From: Methylomicrobium sp051061015
Lineage (GTDB): Bacteria; Pseudomonadota; Gammaproteobacteria; Methylococcales; Methylomonadaceae
Reading direction: 5' to 3'
Assembly (NCBI GenBank): GCA_051061015.1
Contig: JBPFEG010000046.1
Location: forward strand, 1 to 64,000
Length of the DNA: 64,000 bases
Shown: positions 35,275 through 44,639 of the stretch, one piece after another
Numbering within the stretch: the first letter of the stretch is position 1
Layout of the letters: every line of letters begins with the position of its first letter
Position numbers and translations under genes: made by a program
The notes under the pieces: model-generated
Told to the model about the DNA's origin: nothing
The model's input: the letters and a program-made list of their open reading frames with translations, nothing else
The model's database searches: none

Positions 35275-36419
35275 TCGAGTGGATAACCCGCCGCTGGCGT
35301 TTACTTCTGCTTGGGGCACTCGGACTCCTCGCGGGCGGTATTGTATTCGCCCTGCTTGTCGCCTATTCCGGAGTTGTCAATGTGGCGGCGAGCGGGGGGC
35401 ATCCCGTCTGGCTCGAACGGTTTCTGAAGATGGCCAAGGATCGTTCGGTCATCGTCAACAGCAGGGCTATTGAGCCGCCGGCGCTGGACCTTGCCGAGTT
35501 GGTGCCGCTCGGCGCGGGGCATTTTCAGGGAACCTGCGCCGTTTGCCATGGCACTCCGGGACGGCCGGTCAATCCGGTTTTCAGGCATATGTTGCCCCAT
35601 CCTCCCGATCTGCAGATCCATGCCTCTCACTGGAGCCGCGAACAACTGTTCTGGATGGCGCGACATGGCATTCAATTTACCGGCATGCCGGCCTGGAGCG
35701 GCGACGGTCGGGATGACGAAGTATGGGCGGTCGTGGCTTTTCTGGAAGCCCTGCCGTCCATGACGGAGGCGGATTACCGCCGTTATGCCGGCGGTCATAG
35801 CGAGACTCGGAACTATACCACGCAAGAATTTATCACCCAGGGGCGTCCCAGGCTTGATCTCACCGCATGCGCCCGGTGTCATGACACGGTCGCCGCCGCG
35901 CCGACCAGCCCCTATATCCCGCGCCTTGGCGGCCAGGATGAAGCCTATCTGAAAAGGGCGCTGTACGAATATCGCGACGATTCTCGCCAAAGCGGCTTTA
36001 TGGAACCGGTCGCCGATGATCTCGATGATGAACAGATCGAGCGTCTGGCCGCCTATTATGCCTTCTTGCAGCCTTCCCCTTACCAGAGCCTACGGCCTGC
36101 TGGTACGGAAATGCGTGAGTTTGGGCGCCAATTAGCGGAGCAGGGCGACCGGGACCGTAAAATCCCCGCCTGCAACTCATGCCATGGGGCGAAAGGACGG
36201 GAAGACTATCCGCGCCTAGCCGGTCAGTCCGAGCAGTATATCCGCCAGCAACTGCAGGTATGGCGGCGAGGAGGTCGTAAGGAAACGCCACATGGCGCCA
36301 TGATGTCGGTTGTGGCAAAACGTTTGACAGAGCAGCAGGTTTCAGCAGCAGCAGCCTTTTTTGCAAGTCTGCCACCTCCATCCTCCCGCCACGCAGCAAA
36401 TTCTGCCCTGCGACCATGA
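35271..36419 (+). CDS. Membrane-anchored triheme cytochrome c
   Basis: A 382-residue protein with an N-terminal membrane anchor (residues about 10-32) and three CxxCH haem sites: CAVCHG (89-93), CARCHD (200-204) and CNSCHG (301-305). The last two belong to a tandem cytochrome c553-like pair (PRLGGQDEAYLKRAL and PRLAGQSEQYIRQQL). It should sit on the periplasmic face and pass electrons to the caa3-like oxidase encoded next. It overlaps ctaG-like and coxB genes by four bases at each end. Confidence 0.85.
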   Translation: MIEWITRRWRLLLLGALGLLAGGIVFALLVAYSGVVNVAASGGHPVWLERFLKMAKDRSVIVNSRAIEPPALDLAELVPLGAGHFQGTCAVCHGTPGRPVNPVFRHMLPHPPDLQIHASHWSREQLFWMARHGIQFTGMPAWSGDGRDDEVWAVVAFLEALPSMTEADYRRYAGGHSETRNYTTQEFITQGRPRLDLTACARCHDTVAAAPTSPYIPRLGGQDEAYLKRALYEYRDDSRQSGFMEPVADDLDDEQIERLAAYYAFLQPSPYQSLRPAGTEMREFGRQLAEQGDRDRKIPACNSCHGAKGREDYPRLAGQSEQYIRQQLQVWRRGGRKETPHGAMMSVVAKRLTEQQVSAAAAFFASLPPPSSRHAANSALRP

Positions 36420-37408
36420 AAAAGGCCAGACCTCGCTTTTCGGTAGTGTTTCTGACAGTGGCCCTGCTGGCAATAATCGGCTGCGACGGGGAACAATCCG
36501 CCTTCGCGGGCGTTGGGACGGTTTCGTCACGGATTGCGCAACTGTTCTGGATCATGTTCACTGCCGCCACATTGATAACGATTCTTATATGCCTGTTGCT
36601 CTACGTCTCAATCACCGGCCCTGCCAACTGGAGGAACAGGCTTAGCAGTGAGCAAGCCGTGGTATGGGGCGGCGTCCTATTCCCTGTCGTTACCTTGAGC
36701 GCCCTACTGGCTTACGGTTTTTCAATATTGAAAGCCGGGGAAAGCCTGGTTCAGGCCGAAGACCCGATTCATATCTCCGTAGTGGGAGAACAATGGTGGT
36801 GGCGGGTGATTTATCGGCACGACGATGGCCTGACGACAGAGAGCGCGAATGAGCTGCGGATCCCTGTAGGCCGCCCGATTGAAATCGAGCTGTCGACAGC
36901 GGATGTGATACACAGCTTCTGGCTGCCGGCCTACGCAGGGAAAGTGGATATGATCCCTGGCCGCATCAACAAGCTGCACTTGATGGCTGACAAACCGGGC
37001 ATCGTACGCGGACAATGCGCGGAGTACTGCGGGGGCGCCCATGCTTTGATGGCTTTTTATGCAGTCGCGATGGCGCCTGCCGACTATGACGTCTGGCTCG
37101 CCAAAGAAAGGGCGGACGTGAAATCCGCGTCAAAAAAAGAGGGCGAAGGGCTGTTTTTAGCCAGCGGATGCGGGGGCTGCCATACCGTTCGCGGCACCAG
37201 CGCCGACGGTAAGGCAGGGCCGGATCTGACCCACGTCGGTGGTCGGCTTTCGCTCGGCGCCGGGATTCTGCCCAAGACGCCGGAAAGTTTTGCTCACTGG
37301 ATTGGCCGGCACCAAAAGCTTAAACCGGAAAATCTGATGCTGCCGTTCGACTTCTTTTCGGATAAGGAGCTCCAGGCCTTAGCCGCTTATTTGAACGGCT
37401 TGGAGTAG
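36416..37408 (+). CDS. coxB: Cytochrome c oxidase subunit II with fused cytochrome c domain
   Basis: A 330-residue protein: lipoprotein-like signal (AIIGC), two membrane helices, a cupredoxin CuA domain and a C-terminal cytochrome c. CuA ligands are seen in ADVIHSFWLP (His) and QCAEYCGGAHALM (two Cys, Glu, His, Met). GEQWWWRVIY is the aromatic electron-entry region. The haem site is CGGCH at residues 252-256. This is the caa3 type of subunit II. It overlaps the triheme cytochrome gene by four bases. Confidence 0.93.
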   Translation: MKKARPRFSVVFLTVALLAIIGCDGEQSAFAGVGTVSSRIAQLFWIMFTAATLITILICLLLYVSITGPANWRNRLSSEQAVVWGGVLFPVVTLSALLAYGFSILKAGESLVQAEDPIHISVVGEQWWWRVIYRHDDGLTTESANELRIPVGRPIEIELSTADVIHSFWLPAYAGKVDMIPGRINKLHLMADKPGIVRGQCAEYCGGAHALMAFYAVAMAPADYDVWLAKERADVKSASKKEGEGLFLASGCGGCHTVRGTSADGKAGPDLTHVGGRLSLGAGILPKTPESFAHWIGRHQKLKPENLMLPFDFFSDKELQALAAYLNGLE

Positions 37409-37509
37409 TTGTTATGTCTGATGTTAACGAATTCAGCCTGATTGGCTATGGTGGATATTTTTTTCAATCAGCGTGCGCTGATTTCGGTGATTTCCATGAG
37501 GGGGAGTAA

Positions 37510-40056
37510 GTGATAAATCCCACTGAAGAAGAAGCTTCATTGCCGAACAGCCTGCCGCGTCCACCCGGTGAAAAAGAGCAGCTGCTGCAGATCTGGGAAA
37601 CTCCAGGCGGATGGCGGTGGATAACGGCAGTCAATAACACGGTCGTAGGGCTACTTTATCTGGGTGCAGCCTTCGCCTTTTTCGTGCTCGCCGGCCTGTT
37701 AGCGCTGGTAATACGCACGCAGCTGGCCGTTCCCGAGAACGATCTGGTCAGCCAGGACCTCTACAATCAGATTTTTACTGTGCACGGCACCACGATGATG
37801 TTTCTGTTCGCGGTGCCGGCGATGGAGGCGCTGGGGGTATTGCTGCTCCCACAAATGCTGGCGGCCCGCGATTTGCCGTTTCCACGCCTGAGCGCCTTTG
37901 CGGTCTGGGCCTATATCATCGGCGGCTCGGTGTTCTTCTCGACGGTGTTTTACGGCCTGGCGCCCAAAGGCGGCTGGTTCATGTACCCGCCGTTGACGCT
38001 GACCGCCTATTCGCCCGGCGACAATGCCGATTTCTGGCTGCTGGGTATCGGTTTTATCGAAATCTCAGCGATCGCCGGTGCGATCGAGATTATTGTCGGA
38101 ATTTTGAGGACCCGTCCGCCCGGCATGTCGCTGGATAAACTGCCCATTTTCGGCTGGTCGATGCTGGTCTTCGCCGGGATGATTGTGCTGGCGTTCCCGG
38201 CGGTGATTCTCGCGACCATGTACCTGGAAATCGAACGGTCTTTCGGCTGGCCTTTTTTTACCGCTGCCCAGGGCGGCGACCCGCTGCTGTGGCAGCATTT
38301 GTTCTGGTTTTTCGGTCATCCGGAAGTGTACATTATCTTCCTGCCGGCGGCGGGTCTGGTTTCGATGATTGTGCCGACCATGGCGCGCACTCCGCTCGTC
38401 GGGTATAAATTTATCGTCGTGGCTCTGATTGCGACCGGTTTTTTCAGTTTCGGACTGTGGGTGCATCACATGTTTGCTACCGGCATCCCATCGCTCAGCA
38501 TGGCCTTCTTTTCGGCGGCGAGCATGGCGGTTGCGGTGCCTTCCGGGATCCAGATTTTTTCCTGGATCGCCACCATCGCCTCGGCCAAGGAGCGGTTCCG
38601 GCTGACGACGCCGTCTCTGTTCGTGCTGGGGATGCTGTTTAATTTCACGATCGGTGGGCTCACCGGAGTAATGGTGGCGATGGTGCCGTTCGACTGGCAG
38701 GCGCATGACACCTATTTCATCGTCGCCCATCTACATTATGTGTTGATTGGCGGCATGGTGTTCCCGCTGTTCGCCACCTTTTATTATTGGGCGCCGATGG
38801 TCGGCACGCGCAGGCTGTCCGAGCGGCTGGGAAAATGGTGTTTCTGGCTGATCTTTATCGGCTTCAATGTCTCCTTTATGCCCATGCACGTTTCCGGACT
38901 GCTGGGTATGCCCCGCCGCATATGGACCTACTCGGAGGCGTCTGGATGGGGGCCATATAATCTAGTATCGACGATAGGTGCTTATCTGATCGGCGCCGGG
39001 GTACTGGTTTTCATCATCGACCTGATCCGTAATTTTCGCGTGGGACAAGGCGGCGAAGCCAATCCATGGCAGGCCGGAACCCTGGAATGGCTCCCGACCG
39101 ATCTTTATTCCACCCGCTCGATCCCGTACGTGACCAGCCGGGAGCCGTTATGGACACAGCCCAACCTGTCCGAAGAGGTCGACTCAGGGCAGCATTATCT
39201 CCCGAATGCGCCGACAGGTGCACGCGAAACCATCGTCACCTCGGTGATCGAGGCCAGGCCGCAATATGTGATCCAGATGCCGGGCAACGGCTGGGGACAT
39301 GTGCTCGCGGCAGTGTTTACCGCGTCCTGTTTTCTCTTGCTGACCATTAAGGTGGTCGCGCCGGCAATGGTTTGCGCGGTGCTGGCGGTCGTGTGCTGCC
39401 TGGTGTGGGTATGGGAGCTCGACAAAGGGCCCGGCAACGGGCCGGTGGCCATTGGCGGGGGCATTCATCTTCCCGTTTATATCAACGGTCCGACAGGGCA
39501 TGGATGGTGGGCCATGGTGATTCTGATGCTCGTCGCGGGTTCGCTGTATTTAACCTATCTGTTTTCCTATCTTTATCTCTGGACGGTATCGCCCCAGGTT
39601 TGGCCTTCCGATGCACAAAGCCTGCCCGGACTGGAATGGCCGGCTGTGATCGCTCTGTTGCTGGTAATCAGCGCGGTTTTTTTTAGGGTCGCGGAATGGA
39701 CCTTGGCGGAACCTGGGCGCCGGCATGCGAGGACGCCGTTATTTATACTGCTCGGCGCGCTGTCGAGCGTGACAGCCGTAGGGCTGGAGATCTGGTGCCA
39801 CTGGCAGGCAGGGCTGAAGCCTGCAGCATCGAGCTATGGGGCGATGGTCTACATGGAGAGTATTTTAACCGGCGAGCTCATGTTTGCGGTGCTGATCATG
39901 TCATTGTTTGTGGTTGCCCGGCACTTTACCGGCAAGCTGGACCGTGTGCGTTCGGCGACGCTGGAAAATACCAACCTGTTGGCTTACTACACAGTGGTGC
40001 AAGGCTTGGTCGGGCTCCTGTTAATTCATGGCTTCCCGAGAATGATCTTATTATGA
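37510..40056 (+). CDS. Cytochrome c oxidase subunit I-III fusion (CoxA-CoxC)
   Basis: An 848-residue haem-copper oxidase. Subunit I occupies about 1-570 with haem ligands His92 (FTVHGTTMM) and His407/His409 (VAHLHYVLIGG), and CuB ligands His270 (GHPEVYI, with Tyr274 of the His-Tyr cross-link) and His319-His320 (WVHHMF). LLPQMLAARDLPFPRL matches the D-channel entry. The K-channel element reads AVPSGIQIFSW, with Gln348 where A1 oxidases have Lys. Residues about 600-848 form a subunit III domain (GHGWWAMVILML; MESILTGELMFAVL). The GTG start at 37510 follows GGGGGAG. Confidence 0.92.
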   Translation: MINPTEEEASLPNSLPRPPGEKEQLLQIWETPGGWRWITAVNNTVVGLLYLGAAFAFFVLAGLLALVIRTQLAVPENDLVSQDLYNQIFTVHGTTMMFLFAVPAMEALGVLLLPQMLAARDLPFPRLSAFAVWAYIIGGSVFFSTVFYGLAPKGGWFMYPPLTLTAYSPGDNADFWLLGIGFIEISAIAGAIEIIVGILRTRPPGMSLDKLPIFGWSMLVFAGMIVLAFPAVILATMYLEIERSFGWPFFTAAQGGDPLLWQHLFWFFGHPEVYIIFLPAAGLVSMIVPTMARTPLVGYKFIVVALIATGFFSFGLWVHHMFATGIPSLSMAFFSAASMAVAVPSGIQIFSWIATIASAKERFRLTTPSLFVLGMLFNFTIGGLTGVMVAMVPFDWQAHDTYFIVAHLHYVLIGGMVFPLFATFYYWAPMVGTRRLSERLGKWCFWLIFIGFNVSFMPMHVSGLLGMPRRIWTYSEASGWGPYNLVSTIGAYLIGAGVLVFIIDLIRNFRVGQGGEANPWQAGTLEWLPTDLYSTRSIPYVTSREPLWTQPNLSEEVDSGQHYLPNAPTGARETIVTSVIEARPQYVIQMPGNGWGHVLAAVFTASCFLLLTIKVVAPAMVCAVLAVVCCLVWVWELDKGPGNGPVAIGGGIHLPVYINGPTGHGWWAMVILMLVAGSLYLTYLFSYLYLWTVSPQVWPSDAQSLPGLEWPAVIALLLVISAVFFRVAEWTLAEPGRRHARTPLFILLGALSSVTAVGLEIWCHWQAGLKPAASSYGAMVYMESILTGELMFAVLIMSLFVVARHFTGKLDRVRSATLENTNLLAYYTVVQGLVGLLLIHGFPRMILL

Positions 40057-40439
40057 CGGCACCGAAATCTCCCTTTCCCGAAAAATCAGTCGGCACCGTC
40101 GTGATCGCCCTGACTGGCCCTTCAATTATCTGGGCGCTGCATTTCGGTCTTGTGTACGGGATACAGCCGGTATTCTGTGTTGTGCTTGGGGGAGACCTCG
40201 CCGGCTTTTGGGCGCAAATGGCCGTTCTAGGGATAACTGTTGCGGCGCTGCTGGCGTTGCTGTTGCTAATCTTCAAGCCCGATGTGGTGCTGCGGCTGGA
40301 GAGGGAAGGCGCTGCGAGGACAAGCGCTGGATCATTTCTGACTCGTGTAATGCAGCTGTTAGCGTTGTTATCTGTTTTTGGGGTTTTATTGGGGGGTAGC
40401 GCGGCCCTGTTTTTGCCGGCCTGCGCGGCGATTGTATAA
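40053..40439 (+). CDS. Small membrane protein at the end of the oxidase operon
   Basis: A 128-residue protein with three predicted membrane helices (about 14-34, 44-70, 98-122). No family is recognised. It overlaps the oxidase subunit I-III gene by four bases (ATGA at 40053-40056), so it is probably an accessory or assembly subunit of this oxidase. The reading frame runs far upstream inside the oxidase gene, but only the part from 40053 has protein character. Confidence 0.65.
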   Translation: MTAPKSPFPEKSVGTVVIALTGPSIIWALHFGLVYGIQPVFCVVLGGDLAGFWAQMAVLGITVAALLALLLLIFKPDVVLRLEREGAARTSAGSFLTRVMQLLALLSVFGVLLGGSAALFLPACAAIV

Positions 40440-40663
40440 ATCGAGTTTCCGGATCCGAGGCTTTGCCGGACAAGTTTTACTTTATCGGAGTTAGCGGTAT
40501 CGAGGTAGCCGGAGGTTGTCATCCGGCAGCCCCGAGAGGTGATGTTGTCGCCGGAAATGGGCCCAACAGCTCGCCATATTCTGCGATTAACAATATCAAA
40601 CCGGTATAAGATTATCGGGGTTCGAATTCCTCGATTCCGCTACCGTTCATAAAAGCATTCTGA

Positions 40664-42337
40664 TCAAAACAAGCCGCTGATTCGCCCGTTCTCGTCGATA
40701 TCGATTTTTTCGGCCGCCGGTACTTTTGGAAGCCCCGGCATCGTCATGATGTCGCCTGCGATCGCGACAATAAAGCCCGCCCCGTTGGCCAATCTTACTT
40801 CTCTGATTTCGACCGTGTGCCCGGACGGTGCGCCTTTGACCGAGGCATCAGTCGAGAACGACATCTGCGTCTTTGCCATGCAGATCGGGAAATGACCGTA
40901 TTCGGCATTCCAGGCCGCAAGCTGGGCTTTCACTTTCGCGTTCGCGGTCACGTTTGCTGCGCCATACAGCTTGGTCGCGATCGTCTCGATCTTTTCCCAG
41001 AGGCTCAGATGATCGTCGTAGACGAAGCGGCAGCCGTCGTGATGATGGTCGGCGGTTTCGGCGACCGCATGTGCGAGCTGCTCGGCGCCTTTGCCGCCTT
41101 CGGCCCAGTGTTTCGAGACGATGCAGACCGCGCCGAGTGTCCGGCACTTATCCTGCAACAAGGCCAGTTCCGCCTCGGTGTCGAAAGTGAAATGGTTCAC
41201 GCAGACGATGCACGGCAGGCCGTAATGTTCGGTAATGTTCCGGTAATGCCGCTCCAGGTTTGCGAAGCCTTTATCGAGCGCTTCCAGGTTTTCCAGGTTC
41301 AGATTTTCCTTCACGATCCCGCCGTGGAATTTCAGCGCCCGGACTGTTGCAACCAGCACCGCGGCCGACGGCTTCAAGCCGGCCATTCGACACTTAATGT
41401 CGACGAATTTCTCCGCGCCGAGGTCTGCGCCGAATCCCGCTTCGGTGATTACATAATCGGCCAGCTTCAACGCGGTCTTGGTTGCGGTGACCGTGTTGCA
41501 GCCATGCGCGATGTTCGCGAACGGGCCGCCATGAATGATCGCGATATTGTTTTCGAGCGTCTGGACCAGATTCGGCTTGATCGCATCCTTCAATAAGGCG
41601 GCCATCGCGCCGTGCGCATTCAAATCGCGCGCGTAGACCGGCGTCTTGTTGTCGGTCTTGTAGCCGATCACGATCCGGCCGAGGCGTTCTTTCAAATCGG
41701 CGCGGCTGGTCGCAAGGCACAGGATCGCCATCACTTCGGAGGCGACCACGATGTCGTAACCGTCCTCGCGCAGATACCCGTTTGCGGGGCCGCCCATGCC
41801 GATCACGATATGGCGCAGCGCGCGGTCGTTCATGTCGACCACACGCTTCCATTGGATCCGGCGCGGGTCGATGCCGAGCGCATTGCCGTGGTTGATATGG
41901 TTGTCGATCAACGCCGAGAGCAGGTTATGCGCGACGCCGATTGCATGAAAGTCGCCGGTGAAGTGCAGATTGATGTCTTCCATCGGCACGACCTGCGCAT
42001 GGCCGCCGCCAGCGGCACCGCCTTTAACGCCGAAGCAGGGGCCGAGCGAAGGCTCGCGCAGGCACATGATCGTTTTCTTGCCGATCCGGTTCATCGCATC
42101 GCCGAGGCCGACCGACGTGGTTGTCTTGCCTTCGCCTGCAGGCGTCGGGCTGATCGCAGTAACCAGAATCAGTTTCCCGTCCGGCTTTTCGCCGAGAATG
42201 TTCACATAATCCAGCGACAATTTGGCCTTATAATGGCCGTAGGGATCGAGATGTTCGGCGTCGATGCCGAATTGGTCTTTTGCCAGGCCGATAATCGGCT
42301 TCATCTTCGCTTGTTGGGCGATTTCTATGTCGGACAT
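40664..42337 (-). CDS. ftfL: Formate-tetrahydrofolate ligase
   Basis: A 557-residue ATP-dependent enzyme that joins formate to H4F, making 10-formyl-H4F, the entry of formate carbon into assimilation. The nucleotide loop TPAGEGKTTTSVGLGDA is at about 66-82; FGVKGGAAGGGHAQVVPMED and LTFTGDFHAI-type substrate segments (here LHFTGDFHAIGVAHNLL) follow. It is the last gene of the minus-strand C1 set, separated from glyA by an antitoxin-toxin pair. MtdA, two genes upstream of glyA, acts on the same one-carbon pool. Confidence 0.96.
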   Translation of the reverse strand: MSDIEIAQQAKMKPIIGLAKDQFGIDAEHLDPYGHYKAKLSLDYVNILGEKPDGKLILVTAISPTPAGEGKTTTSVGLGDAMNRIGKKTIMCLREPSLGPCFGVKGGAAGGGHAQVVPMEDINLHFTGDFHAIGVAHNLLSALIDNHINHGNALGIDPRRIQWKRVVDMNDRALRHIVIGMGGPANGYLREDGYDIVVASEVMAILCLATSRADLKERLGRIVIGYKTDNKTPVYARDLNAHGAMAALLKDAIKPNLVQTLENNIAIIHGGPFANIAHGCNTVTATKTALKLADYVITEAGFGADLGAEKFVDIKCRMAGLKPSAAVLVATVRALKFHGGIVKENLNLENLEALDKGFANLERHYRNITEHYGLPCIVCVNHFTFDTEAELALLQDKCRTLGAVCIVSKHWAEGGKGAEQLAHAVAETADHHHDGCRFVYDDHLSLWEKIETIATKLYGAANVTANAKVKAQLAAWNAEYGHFPICMAKTQMSFSTDASVKGAPSGHTVEIREVRLANGAGFIVAIAGDIMTMPGLPKVPAAEKIDIDENGRISGLF

Positions 42338-42398
42338 GGTGGTTTTTTCCTAAGATAAAAGAAAATTTATACTGGAAAGCAGCGTGATTCGATCAGCG

Positions 42399-42797
42399 CT
42401 ACTTTGCCTGAATCAAAGAGCCGTCGAGCTCGTGATAAGCGGAAAATGCCGTGTCAAAACTCAAAAGGGATGCGTTATGATGGAGCGCCGTGGCAATGAT
42501 GCTGCGATCTTGCGGGTCTTTATGATGTTCAGACAGTTCAACCGCTCGAATGGCGATAGGAGCCGTTACCGGTATGATTTGGATGCCGGTGCTGTGTTCG
42601 ACTTCCTGAAACCATTGTTCGAAGGGCATGCCTAACTCGATACGCTGGTGGCGAACCAGCCAGCACATTTCGAAACAGGATATGGCCGATATCGCTACTT
42701 CCTCCGTTTCTTCGATCAAATCGATGATGTCGGGCGATAATTTTCCGGGAATTTGATTGATCCACCAGTGCCAGATGTGGGTATCCAGCACGATCAT
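42399..42797 (-). CDS. PIN-domain toxin (VapC-like)
   Basis: A 132-residue PIN-domain ribonuclease candidate. Acidic residues of the PIN site are visible: Asp5 in IVLDTHIWHWW, Glu in ISCFEMCWL, Asp in DPQDRSIIATAL and Asp in LLSFDTAFSAY. These toxins cleave RNA and are held in check by the co-transcribed antitoxin; here the antitoxin gene overlaps the start by four bases. It lies between ftfL and glyA, an odd place within a metabolic cluster. Confidence 0.85.
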   Translation of the reverse strand: MIVLDTHIWHWWINQIPGKLSPDIIDLIEETEEVAISAISCFEMCWLVRHQRIELGMPFEQWFQEVEHSTGIQIIPVTAPIAIRAVELSEHHKDPQDRSIIATALHHNASLLSFDTAFSAYHELDGSLIQAK

Positions 42798-43024
42798 TCG
42801 CCATGGCCCCAGTCTTCGGATGGTACAGAAGACATTATATCTCCCAGTTCCTTAACCCTGCCAGCCATGTTTTTTGGAGGAGAGCGGCGTTTTATTCCGG
42901 GCTTTGGCTCGCTATCATCGAGCGTGATAACTAAAACTTCAATCCGCTGATTGACGAACGAAGGCGGCAGATCAATGACAAGGCGCGGTTCGTCGAGAAC
43001 TTGGATAGTGCGTTGTATTTGCAT
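42794..43024 (-). CDS. Antitoxin partner of the PIN-domain toxin
   Basis: A 76-residue protein with a beta-strand-rich N-terminus (IQRTIQVLDEPRLVIDLP) and a basic/polar C-terminus (GIKRRSPPKNMAGRVKELGD) suited to wrapping the toxin. It resembles short VapB-like antitoxins encoded before PIN genes. The call rests on size, order and the ATGA overlap with the toxin gene. Confidence 0.7.
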   Translation of the reverse strand: MQIQRTIQVLDEPRLVIDLPPSFVNQRIEVLVITLDDSEPKPGIKRRSPPKNMAGRVKELGDIMSSVPSEDWGHGE

Positions 43025-43278
43025 AACTGTTCGATGGTTATGTGCGTAATATTTTACAATTCATTCAGGTTAAGGCATGGGCATGGAGTCCAACACAGTT
43101 GTATTAAGCTTCATTTTATTCAATTTAACCAGCTATTGTTGTGTTCTCAGAATGCCCTTTTTTGAGTATATTGTTGTTTCCGCTTATCGGATGATAATTG
43201 TGAATAAGCCCAAAGCCTGATCTATTCAAATTCCCTAATGAATATCGCAAATTTTGAGCTTTTTATTCGTTCGTAATA

Positions 43279-43301
43279 TAGGATACGCGATGCGTATCCT
43301 A
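43279..43301 (-). terminator. Perfect hairpin just after glyA
   Basis: TAGGATACGC at 43279-43288 and GCGTATCCTA at 43292-43301 are perfect 10-bp arms with a 3-base loop. It begins eight bases past the glyA stop on the minus strand. No T run follows, so it may be an extragenic palindrome that also stabilises or ends the transcript. Confidence 0.5.
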
Positions 43302-43308
43302 CCCATTA

Positions 43309-44565
43309 TTAGCCGCCGTAGACCGGAAAGCGCTTGCACAATGCCGCAACCTTCTCACGCACTGCCGCGATCACGTTTTCATCGTCGATATTTTCCATCA
43401 CATCGCACATCCAGTGCGCGACTTCGATCACCTGTTCTTCCTTGAAGCCGCGCGTGGTTGGGGCAGGGGTGCCGACGCGGATGCCGCTGGTCACGAACGG
43501 CGACTCGGGGTCATTCGGCACCGCATTTTTATTGACGGTGATATGGGCTCTGCCGAGCGCGGCGTCGGCGGCTTTGCCGGTAATGCCTTTAGGAATCAGC
43601 GAGACCAGCATCAGGTGATTGTCGGTGCCGCCCGAAACGATGTCGAAGCCGCGATCGATAAAGACTTTCGCCATCGCCTGCGCGTTCTTGATCACCTGTT
43701 GCTGATAAATCTTGAATTCCGGCTCCATCGCTTCCTTGAAGGCAACGGCCTTGGCTGCGATCACGTGCATCAAAGGACCGCCCTGGATGCCGGGGAAAAT
43801 TATCGAGTTGATTTTCTTTTCGATTTCGGCGTTGGCCTTGCCGAGGATAATGCCGCCGCGCGGGCCGCGCAGACTTTTATGCGTGGTAGTGGTGACGATG
43901 TCAGCGAATGGGACTGGATTCGGATACAGGCCGGCCGCGACCAGACCCGCGACATGCGCCATATCGACCAGCAGGTAGGCGCCGACCGTGTCGGCGATCT
44001 TGCGGAAGCGTTCCCAATCCATAATCCGTGAATACGCGGAGAAACCGGCGACGATCACTTTCGGCTGGTGCTCGCGCGCCAGGGCTTCGATTTGATCGTA
44101 GTCGAGCCGGCCGGTTTTGGAGTCCAGATGGTATTGTACGGCGTTGTAGATTTTGCCGGAGAAATTCGGTTTCGCGCCGTGTGTCAGGTGGCCGCCGTCG
44201 GACAGCGCCAGGCCTAAAATGGTGTCGCCCGGCTGGATCAACGCCATATAAGCAGCGGCGTTGGCTTGCGAGCCGGAATGCGCCTGCACGTTCGCCCAGT
44301 CGGCTCCAAACAGTTGCTTGGCGCGGTCGATGGCCAGTTGCTCGACGATATCGACATACTCGCAGCCGCCATAGTAGCGTTTGCCCGGGTAGCCTTCCGC
44401 GTATTTATTGGTCAGCACGGTGCCTTGCGCTTCCTGGACGCGGGGGCTGGAATAGTTTTCCGAAGCGATCAGTTCGATGTGGTCTTCCTGGCGGCGGCGC
44501 TCTCCTTCGAGAGCCTGGAACAGTTCATCGTCGTACCCTTCGATGGTCATCGATTTATTAAACAT
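43309..44565 (-). CDS. glyA: Serine hydroxymethyltransferase
   Basis: A 418-residue PLP enzyme that adds the methylene group of 5,10-methylene-H4F to glycine to give serine, the first serine-cycle step. The PLP lysine is Lys230 in TTTTHKSLRGPRGG, one residue from Lys229 of E. coli. ELIASENYSSPRVQEAQG and NKYAEGYPGKRYYGG are substrate and dimer motifs. It is 75 bases downstream of the glycerate kinase gene. Confidence 0.97.
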   Translation of the reverse strand: MFNKSMTIEGYDDELFQALEGERRRQEDHIELIASENYSSPRVQEAQGTVLTNKYAEGYPGKRYYGGCEYVDIVEQLAIDRAKQLFGADWANVQAHSGSQANAAAYMALIQPGDTILGLALSDGGHLTHGAKPNFSGKIYNAVQYHLDSKTGRLDYDQIEALAREHQPKVIVAGFSAYSRIMDWERFRKIADTVGAYLLVDMAHVAGLVAAGLYPNPVPFADIVTTTTHKSLRGPRGGIILGKANAEIEKKINSIIFPGIQGGPLMHVIAAKAVAFKEAMEPEFKIYQQQVIKNAQAMAKVFIDRGFDIVSGGTDNHLMLVSLIPKGITGKAADAALGRAHITVNKNAVPNDPESPFVTSGIRVGTPAPTTRGFKEEQVIEVAHWMCDVMENIDDENVIAAVREKVAALCKRFPVYGG

Positions 44566-44639
44566 GCAAATCTCCTTAATGAATATGGGATATTTTAGGG
44601 CTTGGGGGCGGCTGTGGAAAGCGTTATCGGCAGGCGGCC

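Noticed and set aside
39696..40052. Upstream extension of the small oxidase-operon membrane protein
   Set aside because: It is out-of-frame subunit I-III sequence; the protein-like part begins at the ATGA overlap at 40053.
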